From: Rhodococcus qingshengii JCM 15477
GTDB lineage: Bacteria; Actinomycetota; Actinomycetes; Mycobacteriales; Mycobacteriaceae
Assembly (NCBI RefSeq): GCF_023221595.1
Contig: NZ_CP096563.1
Coordinates: 5,947,001 to 6,011,000, forward strand
DNA: 64,000 bases
Direction: 5' to 3'
Shown: in pieces, positions 9,598 through 17,700 of the stretch
How the letters are laid out: each line of letters begins with the position of its first letter
Position numbering within the stretch: position 1 is the stretch's first letter
The notes under the pieces: model-generated
What the model was told of the DNA's origin: nothing
What the model saw: only the letters and a program-made list of their open reading frames with translations
The model's database searches: none
Translations under genes and position numbers: made by a program

Positions 9598-10544
9598 GCC
9601 AGTGAATTCAGAGCTTCCACGATTGCCTCGTTGAATCCGCCACCGCCATGCCCGGCGTCGTCGAGCACCACCAACTGACTACCCGGCCACCGCTGGTGGA
9701 TCGTCCAGGCAGTATCCAGTGGACCGGAAATGTCATACCGTCCGTGCACGAGAATCGCGGGAATCTCAGCGAGACGGTCCATTCCGTCCAATATCTGATT
9801 CGGCGCCAGGAAGCAGTCGTTACCCCAGTAATGCGTGACCAGCCTGGTCATCACGCGACGGAAGTCCGGATTCTGGTATCGAACACTCGGAGTCCACCCC
9901 GGCATCAGCGACACGTGCACGTCTTCCCAACGGCACCACTGCAACGCGGCATTCTCGCGCACAACAGGATCCGGATCGGCAAGCAGTCGCGCGTACGCCG
10001 CGGGGAGGTTTCCGTCACGCTCGTCCACCGGCAACGGCGCCACGAACTCTTCCCATTCACGCGGAAATACCCGGCCCATGGCACGGGTGATCCACTCGAT
10101 TTCGACCCTCGTCCCGCCGGTGATCGCGCCCAGGGCCATCGCTTGCACCCGCGCGGGAAACGCCTGCGCGTACACCAGACCCAAACTCACGCCCCAGGAA
10201 AGTCCCGTCACGATCCATCGCTCGATACCGAGATGCCCACGAAGACGCTCGATGTCTTCCACAATGTGCGCCGTGGTGTTCACGGTCAGATCGACGTCCG
10301 GACTGCTCGCTAGCGGAAGACTGCGCCCACAGCCTCGCTGATCGAACAGAACTGCGCGAAAGACTTCGGGATCGAAGAAACGCCTGGCGCCGACAGTGCA
10401 TCCCGAACCGGGACCGCCGTGGAGGTAGAGAACCGGAATGCCCGCCGGATTGCCGACTGTCTCCCAGTACAGACTCTGACCATCCGCCACTTCCAACAGA
10501 CCGGACTCGTACGGTTCGACGGGCGGGTACAGGACAGCAGTCAT
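9585..10544 (-). CDS. pip: Proline iminopeptidase
   Basis: This 319-residue peptidase of family S33 should remove N-terminal proline from peptides in the cytosol. Key elements are the oxyanion motif LYLHGGPGSG, LFDQRGCGRS, the nucleophile elbow VTGLSWGVSLGL and the last His in DDAGHGGGG. ILVHGRYDISGP carries the acidic residue. I start it at ATG 10544 (MTAVLYPP); an upstream in-frame ATG at 10562 abuts a 22-base palindrome and would leave no room for a ribosome site. Length is normal for the family. Confidence 0.92.
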   Translation of the reverse strand: MTAVLYPPVEPYESGLLEVADGQSLYWETVGNPAGIPVLYLHGGPGSGCTVGARRFFDPEVFRAVLFDQRGCGRSLPLASSPDVDLTVNTTAHIVEDIERLRGHLGIERWIVTGLSWGVSLGLVYAQAFPARVQAMALGAITGGTRVEIEWITRAMGRVFPREWEEFVAPLPVDERDGNLPAAYARLLADPDPVVRENAALQWCRWEDVHVSLMPGWTPSVRYQNPDFRRVMTRLVTHYWGNDCFLAPNQILDGMDRLAEIPAILVHGRYDISGPLDTAWTIHQRWPGSQLVVLDDAGHGGGGFNEAIVEALNSLAHSI

Positions 10545-10565
10545 AGGCGGTGATTCTTCCATCAA

Positions 10566-10587
10566 GCTGCCTACTCGAGTAGGCAGC
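10566..10587. promoter_or_regulatory. Perfect 22-base palindrome between divergent genes
   Basis: The site reads GCTGCCTACTC followed directly by its exact reverse complement, with no spacer. It lies 22 bases upstream of the pip start and 59 bases upstream of the unknown gene at 10646. A spacer-free palindrome in a divergent promoter suggests a dimeric regulator site. No regulator gene for it is identified with confidence. Confidence 0.6.
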
Positions 10588-10645
10588 ACGCGGCCGAGCA
10601 ATGGCCTAGCGTGGACAGGACACCACTGCGACGGGAGTACACCAG

Positions 10646-11104
10646 ATGCGTGATGGGTTCAGGTTGCCGGGATACGGCGGCGCCGCAGTCTTCCTTCGCA
10701 GTCATGCGGTTCCCGCCACTGTCTTCGAATCCGACGTACCCACACTCGTTTTCGACGTCGGGCTGCTCAGCCCCGACCGCTTCAATCAGTATCTCAGCCG
10801 ACATACGGACGACGGATTCGTCGAACGGCTGGCGGCGTTCTTCTTTCACGCGGCCGCAGACTTCCATCCCGAGAAATCGCTTCCGGCGTTCACCGACGAA
10901 CGACTCGGGCTGATGATCTCGGTCTGTTCCAGCACCGATCGAGAGGTGGAACTCGACTTCTCACTCGCCGAAGATCCCGAATCGGAGGACACCGAACGCG
11001 ACGAGATGACCTTCGAGACAAGCCGAGTCGTCCTCGCGACCTCGGCGCAGACGGTTTCTCGACTGACCGGTGGAGTAACCACCCACTTCGACGGGGAGTT
11101 GTAG
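10646..11104 (+). CDS. Hypothetical protein
   Basis: I do not recognise this 152-residue protein. It has no signal peptide or clear membrane span. A mixed alpha/beta sequence (ATVFESDVPTLVFDVGLL, LAAFFFHAAADFHPEK) is followed by an acidic segment (EDPESEDTERDEMTFE, about residues 109-124). The next unknown gene begins 4 bases after its stop, so the two probably form a functional pair. Codon use looks like the neighbourhood. Its promoter region contains the 22-base palindrome. Confidence 0.75.
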   Translation: MRDGFRLPGYGGAAVFLRSHAVPATVFESDVPTLVFDVGLLSPDRFNQYLSRHTDDGFVERLAAFFFHAAADFHPEKSLPAFTDERLGLMISVCSSTDREVELDFSLAEDPESEDTERDEMTFETSRVVLATSAQTVSRLTGGVTTHFDGEL

Positions 11105-11108
11105 AGAC

Positions 11109-11705
11109 ATGGGTTTTCTCTTCGAGGTTCTCGATCTTCCCGAAGGCAGTCGGATGACCGATCTGTGGAACAACACATGGGCTGAGCCGGCAATGGGCGA
11201 GGAGATTGCCTCCGGCCACTTCATTCATCTGGGCGACGATCAACACGTCGACGTGGAGACCGATTTTCTCAGTAGCCACCTACCGTTCAACGTGGCAGGC
11301 TTCGGTGGAGTCTTTCCCGACGGCAAACCTTGGATGTTCGTCATGCAGAAGGCGCCGGCGGACCTCGCGACCAGGCTTCGCGGCGAGGACGATCCGCACT
11401 CACTTCTGCGCGGATCACTCGACCGCGCCATGTCTTTCAACCCTGATGCACTGGTGGCCGAGGAATTGTCCTGGAGGCACGCCGATCTGGTGAAGGTGTA
11501 CGAGGAAGAGGGAATCCCTGCGGTATCCGTCGCGGGTTGGTCGGTTGCGGATCTCCTGCGTGGCCTCTTGGCGCAGTGTTGCAACGTCGAACTTGCCGCC
11601 GTCGTCGCCGGATACCCAGAGTGCGCCTATCCCGAATCGGCGCATGCGTGCGAAGCGGACGTGTTCTCAGACGTGTTCGCCGGTTGGGTCAGCGGACTGC
11701 GGTGA
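11109..11705 (+). CDS. Hypothetical protein
   Basis: This 198-residue protein is not recognised. It looks soluble, begins MGFLFEVLDLPEGSRMTDLW, and carries a cysteine-rich C-terminal part (AQCCNVELAAV, YPECAYPESAHACEADV) with five Cys in about 35 residues. That spacing could bind a metal or form disulfides but matches no motif I know. It follows the other unknown gene by 4 bases, so the two are co-transcribed. A TetR gene begins about 80 bases downstream on the same strand. Confidence 0.75.
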   Translation: MGFLFEVLDLPEGSRMTDLWNNTWAEPAMGEEIASGHFIHLGDDQHVDVETDFLSSHLPFNVAGFGGVFPDGKPWMFVMQKAPADLATRLRGEDDPHSLLRGSLDRAMSFNPDALVAEELSWRHADLVKVYEEEGIPAVSVAGWSVADLLRGLLAQCCNVELAAVVAGYPECAYPESAHACEADVFSDVFAGWVSGLR

Positions 11706-11789
11706 TGTGACGGAGGAGACTCCACCCTCCCGATATTTCGGAGTAGACTCATTTATGAGCGTGATCCGAAATGGAACGAGGTGAGCGGG

Positions 11790-12404
11790 ATGACGAAGCC
11801 GGACCAAGAGCTGGGCCGTCGCGAACGCAACAAACTCGAGAAGCAGACACGCATCTTCGACGCCGCTGCCGAACTGTTCGCGGAAAAGGGCTACAGCGCA
11901 GTCACAACTCAAGAAATTGCCGACCGCGCCGATGTAGCCGGCGGCACTCTCTTTCGTTACGCCGCAAGCAAAGCCGAGTTGCTGCTCATGGTGTACAACG
12001 CGGAATACCGCAAGCAGATCGAATTGGGAGAAGAGCGTGAAGCCAAGTCGACCGGCACAGAAGATCGTGTGCTCGAGCTGGTTTCACCCCTGCTGATCGC
12101 AAGTCGCCGAAACGACGAGAACACCGGCATCTACCAACGCGAGGTGTTGTTCGGTGAGCCCAGCGAGTGTTTCCGGGCCGAAGGCCTGGAACTCTCGCAG
12201 CGCCTGCAAACGCGGATTGCGCAAATCTTGCACGAGGCACACCCCAACCACACCACCCGAACCACCACTGCAGCGCGAACGATTTCCAACGTGCTGCACT
12301 TCGAAATAGCCCGCGCGGCATTGGACCGGATCACGGCTGACGAACTCACGAACATCGTTGCCGCACAGGTCCGATTGACGCTTGCCGGACTACCCACCGA
12401 ATAG
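11790..12404 (+). CDS. TetR/AcrR family transcriptional regulator
   Basis: The roughly 204-residue protein has a classic N-terminal helix-turn-helix (VTTQEIADRADVAGGTLFRY) preceded by the helix RIFDAAAELFAEKGYSA. The C-terminal half is a diverged ligand domain. I take ATG 11790, which has GAGGT seven bases upstream, over the in-frame GTG at 11781. The 3-hydroxyacyl-CoA dehydrogenase gene begins 15 bases after its stop, so the two are one transcript. A short inverted repeat (CTCAT, 2 bases, ATGAG; 11748-11759) lies in its promoter region and may be its own operator. Confidence 0.92.
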   Translation: MTKPDQELGRRERNKLEKQTRIFDAAAELFAEKGYSAVTTQEIADRADVAGGTLFRYAASKAELLLMVYNAEYRKQIELGEEREAKSTGTEDRVLELVSPLLIASRRNDENTGIYQREVLFGEPSECFRAEGLELSQRLQTRIAQILHEAHPNHTTRTTTAARTISNVLHFEIARAALDRITADELTNIVAAQVRLTLAGLPTE

Positions 12405-12419
12405 GATTGAGGATCGAAA

Positions 12420-13280
12420 ATGACTGAACTGAAGCAGATCACCGTTCTGGGTACCGGAGTTCTCGGCTCACAGATCGCCTATCAGACCGCCTATCACGGC
12501 TTCGACGTCGTCGCGTACGACATCAACGCCGAGGTCATCGAAAAGGCCAAGGCTCGGTTCGACTCGTTGGCCGCGGCCTACAAGGCCGAGAACGTCGAGG
12601 GTGCCAAGGAAGGCAAGGCTGACGAAGCGCTGCAACGTATTACGTACTCGTACGATCTAGGCGAAGCCGTCGCCAAGGCCGACCTGGTCATCGAGGCAAT
12701 TCCCGAGGACATCGCCATCAAGCGCGACACCTACGAGAAGCTTGCCACGGTTGCTCCTGAGCACACGGTGTTCGCTACCAACTCCTCGACGCTGCTGCCG
12801 AGCGATCTCAAGGAGTTCACCGGCCGCCCCGAGAAGTTCCTCGCACTGCACTTCGCAAATCACGTGTGGGTCAACAACACTGCCGAGGTCATGGGCACCG
12901 AGTCCACCGACCCCGCCGTGTACCGCGAGGTCGTCGAGTTCGCGAAGAACATCGGCATGGTGCCGATCGAACTCAAGAAGGAGAAGGCGGGCTACGTACT
13001 CAACTCGCTCCTGGTCCCGCTCCTCAACGCGGCCTCCGACCTGCTGATCGACGGCATCGCCGATCCCGACATGGTCGACAAGACGTGGCGTATCGGCACC
13101 GGAGCCCCGTTCGGCCCCTTCCAGATCATGGACGTCGTCGGGTTGACCACCGTCTACAACATCTCCTCCCAGGGCGGCGAGAAGCAGCGCGAATTCGCCG
13201 ACTACATCAAGAAGAACTACATCGACGAGGGCAAGCTCGGCGTTGCTGTCGGCGAGGGCTTCTACAACTACAAGGGCTGA
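12420..13280 (+). CDS. 3-hydroxyacyl-CoA dehydrogenase (3-hydroxybutyryl-CoA dehydrogenase type)
   Basis: This 286-residue soluble enzyme of fatty-acid or butanoate metabolism should oxidise 3-hydroxyacyl-CoA with NAD(P). The N-terminal Rossmann motif is VLGTGVLGSQIA (residues 9-20). VIEAIPEDIAIKRD, FATNSSTLLPSDL and the catalytic-region LALHFANHVW are family hallmarks, and GAPFGPFQIMDVVGL lies in the dimerisation domain. It is monofunctional, with no hydratase domain. The TetR gene 15 bases upstream is the probable regulator. Its last codon and stop are part of a 16-base tandem repeat. Confidence 0.93.
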   Translation: MTELKQITVLGTGVLGSQIAYQTAYHGFDVVAYDINAEVIEKAKARFDSLAAAYKAENVEGAKEGKADEALQRITYSYDLGEAVAKADLVIEAIPEDIAIKRDTYEKLATVAPEHTVFATNSSTLLPSDLKEFTGRPEKFLALHFANHVWVNNTAEVMGTESTDPAVYREVVEFAKNIGMVPIELKKEKAGYVLNSLLVPLLNAASDLLIDGIADPDMVDKTWRIGTGAPFGPFQIMDVVGLTTVYNISSQGGEKQREFADYIKKNYIDEGKLGVAVGEGFYNYKG

Positions 13281-13332
13281 TCAATTGCAAGGCTGATCAA
13301 CTGCAGGGCTGATCAACTGCAAGGCTGATCAA
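13275..13332. repeat. 16-base tandem repeat, about 3.6 copies
   Basis: Units start at 13275, 13291, 13307 and 13323, each opening with GGCTGATCAA followed by CTGCA-type sequence; the last copy keeps only about the first 10 bases. The first unit contains the final Gly codon and TGA stop of the dehydrogenase gene, so the gene end appears to have been duplicated downstream. Four units without unique spacers exclude a CRISPR array. Confidence 0.85.
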
Positions 13333-13344
13333 CCAACCGGCTCA

Positions 13345-13390
13345 CCGCGCGGTGGTTACGACGTGAATTCACGTGGTAGCCACCGCGCGG
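13345..13390. terminator. Long hairpin after the dehydrogenase gene
   Basis: A 46-base near-palindrome has outer arms CCGCGCGGTGG / CCACCGCGCGG, a middle TAC / GTA pair and the core ACGTGAATTCACGT; only two opposed positions fail to match (one is a G-U wobble in RNA). It is a very stable hairpin but lacks a T-run. It could be a terminator for the upstream gene or a DNA-binding site before the ParB/Srx-like gene. Confidence 0.6.
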
Positions 13391-13480
13391 ACGTCTGTTG
13401 TCAGTAAGTCCGAAACCACCCTGAGCGATTGTGACGCAAGCTTCTTCACGTGCGAACCCATCATCAGGAGAGATCCCCAC

Positions 13481-14524
13481 ATGCGTCGTTCCGCCATCTC
13501 GGCACTCACAACACTGGCACTGCTCGGCGCCGGAACATCGGTCAGCACTCCCGCTGTCGCCGCTCCCCTCGCGTGTGGCGGAATCTCCACCGGTTCGTTC
13601 TCAGGCTCCGCCGGCGGATCGGAGTACCTGTGCGCCAAGGAAGGTGATCTCCTGGACGTGCGCATCGGCGACGTTCACGCGACACAACCGTCACTCGGCT
13701 ACGACGAGGTGTACTACAAGCTCGGGCGATACACGCTCGGAAAAGACACGATCAACAAGAAGTTCGACGACTGGTGTGAGGCGAACGGCCAGATCCAGGC
13801 CGCGACCGCTACTGCGGCGTCGACGCTGAAGGACCCGTCGTCCTTCACCTGCCAGATTCCAGTGGGTCAGGAAACCGCCGAGAGCATCGCGCCCATGAAG
13901 ACCGTGGTCGTCGGACCCCGCGGCGATCTCTACCTGACCGACGGTCACCACACCCTCACGTCCTTCATCGAGACGGCCGACGGCGGTCCCGACCTTCACG
14001 TGAGACTGCGGGTTCTCGGCAACCTCAGCGGCTTGAGTGAAGGTGCCTTCTGGACCGAGATGGAGAAGAACAAGTGGGTCTGGTCGCGTGACGTCGACGG
14101 AAACCAGGTACCAGTCCAGGCTCTGCCGAAGAGCGTCGGCCTGGCCAACTTCGCCGACGACAAGTACCGCAGCTTGATGTACTTCTCCCGCGACATCGGA
14201 TTCGCCGCAGGCACGATTCCGTTCCAGGAGTTCTACTGGGGCGCCTGGGTCCGCGACACCGCGCCCGTCGACCTCACCAACTGGAATCGCGATGATCTCT
14301 CCAGCTACCTGGGCACCGTGAAGTCGGTGACCAAAGCACAGACAGCGTTGACAGGCGATGCCGTCGTCGACAGCGGATTCACTGCCACCGATCTTGGCGT
14401 CCTGTCGGCCTGGAACGACGGCAAAGCCGAGTCCAAGGGCGAGTTCGCAAAGCTGTCCAAGCCGTACACAGACGACAAGCCGGGCAAGATCGCCTACGCA
14501 CTTGCCTACAAAGCAACCCTCTGA
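13481..14524 (+). CDS. Secreted ParB/Srx-fold domain protein
   Basis: The 347-residue product starts at ATG 13481 with AGGAG ten bases upstream. A Sec signal (MRRSAISALTTLALLGAG, cleavage near VAAPLACGG) shows export. The mature part contains DVRIGDVHATQPSLGYDEVYYK and GPRGDLYLTDGHHTLTSFIE (about residues 143-162), the VGPDGxLYLxDGHHRL-like pattern of ParB/sulfiredoxin-superfamily nucleotide-binding folds. Such a fold outside the cell is unusual: it is unlikely to act in chromosome segregation, and a hydrolase or ATP-independent binding role is as likely. It ends about 30 bases before the iron-regulated promoter of the next operon. Confidence 0.8.
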   Translation: MRRSAISALTTLALLGAGTSVSTPAVAAPLACGGISTGSFSGSAGGSEYLCAKEGDLLDVRIGDVHATQPSLGYDEVYYKLGRYTLGKDTINKKFDDWCEANGQIQAATATAASTLKDPSSFTCQIPVGQETAESIAPMKTVVVGPRGDLYLTDGHHTLTSFIETADGGPDLHVRLRVLGNLSGLSEGAFWTEMEKNKWVWSRDVDGNQVPVQALPKSVGLANFADDKYRSLMYFSRDIGFAAGTIPFQEFYWGAWVRDTAPVDLTNWNRDDLSSYLGTVKSVTKAQTALTGDAVVDSGFTATDLGVLSAWNDGKAESKGEFAKLSKPYTDDKPGKIAYALAYKATL

Positions 14525-14555
14525 CCTGCTCAGATCCAAGTCACACCAAGCAGAC

Positions 14556-14586
14556 TTGACTAAGGTAAGCCTCTACTCAGTAGTCT
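14556..14586 (+). promoter_or_regulatory. Iron-box promoter of the glutamate-synthase-like operon
   Basis: A -35 hexamer TTGACT (14556-14561) and a possible -10 TAGTCT (14581-14586) flank an IdeR-like box at 14561-14579. The box matches TWAGGTWAGSCTWACCTWA at 15 of 19 positions by my count, and its first 12 positions are a perfect match. The box fills the promoter spacer, the expected place for an iron-dependent repressor. The 19-base hexamer spacing is slightly long, so the -10 assignment is tentative. Confidence 0.65.
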
Positions 14587-14588
14587 GA

Positions 14589-14706
14589 ACCCATTCGGGT
14601 GCCGCTTCATCGAAGCAGCGACGCCCTGCCCTGACGGAATACATGCCGTCGTATCTGCCCGGTCGAACAATCTCCGGGCAACCAGGACAGGGAGAAGGTT
14701 GCTGCA
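14589..14706 (+). promoter_or_regulatory. Structured 5' leader that can mask the ribosome site
   Basis: Between promoter and start codon the leader can fold into several helices: ACCC/GGGT at 14589-14600, GCTTC/GAAGC at 14604-14616, and a three-way junction. The junction is closed by CCCTGCCCTG (14624-14633) with CAGGACAGGG (14683-14692), nine of ten paired. Inside are ACGG/CCGT (14634-14637 with 14646-14649) and TGCCCGG/CCGGGCA (14656-14662 with 14674-14680). The 3' strand of the closing helix runs into the GGGAGAAGG ribosome site, so folding could control translation. It matches no riboswitch class I can name. Confidence 0.5.
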
Positions 14707-17700
14707 GTGAGCACGTCCATCGTCGGTTTGTACGACCCCGCAGATGACAAGAGCAGTTGCGGGGTCGGGTTCATCACGCGCAAGGACGGCGTGCAGACCC
14801 ACGATGTCCTGATCAAGGGCCGCGAAGCGCTCTGCTCGGTTCCGCACCGCGGCGGTATGTCCTCCGAGGGCGTCGGCGACGGCGGCGGTGTCTCGGTTGA
14901 CCTCTCCCTCCGGTTCTTCCGCAAGGTCACCGGGCGCTCAGATCTCCGCGCCGGCCACTTCTGCGTCGGCAACTTCTTCCTTCCGGACAACGATGCTCAG
15001 CATGCTCGTGCAGCCGCTCTGGTGGAACGCGAACTTCTGGACCGAGGCTTCACCACCCTCGCTGTGCGCAACGTGCCGGTCGACGACTCGGCGATTCGGC
15101 CGGCAGCCATCGCGCATCAGCTTCCGATCAGGCAGTGGATTTTCGAGGTCCCCACTCCGCGTCCCGAGCCTGCGGTTGTCGATCGCCTCGTGCACGAAGC
15201 TCTGCTCGCCATCGAAGCCATCGCGTACAACACCCCTGCACTACGCGGGTTGTACCCACTCTCGCTCAGCGCGCGAACTCAGGTTCTCAAGGGTCGCTTG
15301 AACTCCGACGAAGTGATCCCGTACTTCCGCGACCTGGTCGACCCCGATCACGCCGTGCACACGATGTACTTCCATACGCGGTTCTCGACCAACACGGACC
15401 CGCATCCCACGATGGCGCAGCCGTTCCGGTTCATGGCTCACAACGGAGAACTGAACACGGACAAGAAGAATCGGCTCTCCGAAGCTGCTGTCGCCAGTGC
15501 AAAACGACGTGCGATCGTCCGTCCGCCCGGCCAGTCCGACAGTTGCCGACTCGATCAGACCCTGGAAGCACGCGTCATCGAGGACAGTGTCGACCTGGTG
15601 ACGGCTGTGGTCTCGATGACGCCGCCTGCCTGGGAAAACGACACCACCCTCTCCCCCGCAGTGCGTGCGATGTTCGAGTACTTCTCGCTGTACGAGGAGA
15701 AGAACGACGGACCGGCAGCGCTGGTGTTCGGCGACGGCACCATCATCGGTGCGCGCCTGGATCGCCTCGGTCTGCGTCCACTACGCACGATCGAGACACA
15801 CGACTACGTGTGCGCATTCTCCGAAGCCGGACAGATCGCGTTCGCACCCGAGACGGTGATTCACCGTGGCCGCGTCGAGGCCGGCGGAATGTTGTACTTC
15901 GATCATCGCGATCGCCATACCTACACTGCCCGCGAAGCTCTGGAAAAGATTGCCGCTCAGCGCGACTACCGGTCGTTGCTGGAGCAATCGCGAATCCTGA
16001 TCGAAGACATTCCCGCCGTGCCAGCGGAGAAGGTCAGCTCCCCGACCCGCTACAACGGCACCTTCGAGGTTCATCAGCGCTACATGGCGTACTCCCTGGA
16101 TCAGGAAAGTTTCAAATTCCTGATGGATCCGATGCTCACGCACGGAGCCGAAAAGGTCTCCGCCATGGGTTACGGCAACGCCATCAACGCATTCAGCGAC
16201 CGCGAAGGCGGCGTGGCTCGTTACTTTTCGCAGCGATTCGCCCAGGTAACCAACCCTCCCCTCGACAGCATCCGTGAAGCGGACGGTATGACTCTCAGGG
16301 TCGCATTGGGTGCGAAGATGTCTCCCGGACAGGGCAAGCAGATCGTCATCGCCTCGCCGATCCTCGGGCACCTGGACATGCTCAAGATCCGCGAACAGAA
16401 CCACACTCCGCACCGCCGCTTCGAAATGCTCTACCCCGCCGAGGGTGACGCGCAGGCAATGGTCGACGCGATGACCGCGCTCGGCGACGCTGTTGTAGCC
16501 TTCGCGGCCGAACAGGGCGGAATCGCAGTCCTGACCGACCGCCACGTATCTCACGAGCGCGCAACACTTCCCGCGATCATGGTCGTCGGAGCATTGAACC
16601 AACGCCTCATCGACGCGGGCCTGCGATTGCGCGTCTCTCTCATCGTGGAGAGCGGCCAGATCGAGTCCTCCCACCACGTTGCGGCCGCACTCGGTTTCGG
16701 CGCTTCCGCCGTCTACCCGCTGTCCGTTCAGTTGCGAGCCGAGGAGAAGTTCGCCGCTGACCCGGATGCCGCGTTCCGACGCTTCGCGAAGGCCGCCGAG
16801 AAGTCCCTGATGAAGACGATGGGACGCGTCGGTCTGTGCACCGTCGAAAGCTACATCGGCGGAGAATTTTTCGAACCCAACTTCCTCGATACGTCCGACC
16901 CTGTTCTGCGCCAGTGGTTCCCCAACATGAAGTCACCGGTGGGTGGCGTCGGTTTCGACACCGTCGCGGTGACCTCGAAGCAGTGGCACGAGCGTGCGAG
17001 CGCAGTCGGGGGCGAGAAGGATCTGCCACTGCTCGGCCTGTTCAAGGAGCGTGCAGACGGCGCAGGGCATTCGTTCGGTACCACCGCGGTCCGTAAGTAC
17101 GTCGAACTCACCGAAGAGAAGATCGCGTTCGACAGTCCCTCCGGAACAGAACAATTCGAGGCTCTACGTCTACTGCCGCTCGGACGGCTCGACGACGCCT
17201 TCCGCCTCGACGCCGGGGCATACCGGGCGACGAGCTTCGACCGGTTGACCACCGAGCAGATCGACGACTTCGACATCACCGCCGGGTACCGGGACTTTTC
17301 CACTGTCATGGCTGCGGAACGATCGCGTCGTCCCGCCGCGTTGCGCGATGTCATCTCCGTGCCCGGTGATGTCACATTTGCGGTGACGACAGCCGAGTTC
17401 ACCGACCAGATCAGCCGATTCTCGGTGCGCGGCAATAAGACGATCGTGATGCGTGGAATCCGGTGTGAATCTGCCGCGGACGGCCGGTACACACTTAGCC
17501 TGGACGGTCCACTGGCCGACGACACCGCTCGGGTGGTAGCACTCGGCGATGCTCTTTCCGTCGCCTTTGCCGACGACGTCACCATCGAGGCCACCGACCC
17601 GGATCTGGTGCTGAATGCAACCGGTATTGCGGCAGAGTTCCTGTCCAAGCTGAGGGTCGCACCGGCAGGTGTACCTCTCTCCGAGGTACAGAGTGCAAGC

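Noticed and set aside
13275..13332. Short repeats as a CRISPR array
   Set aside because: Units are 16 bases and contiguous, without spacers or cas genes, and derive from the adjacent gene end.
14656..14692. SAM-type riboswitch in the GltB-like leader, because of GGGCAACCAG
   Set aside because: Only that short stretch recalls the family; the preceding helices and the downstream core of SAM-I or SAM-IV are missing.
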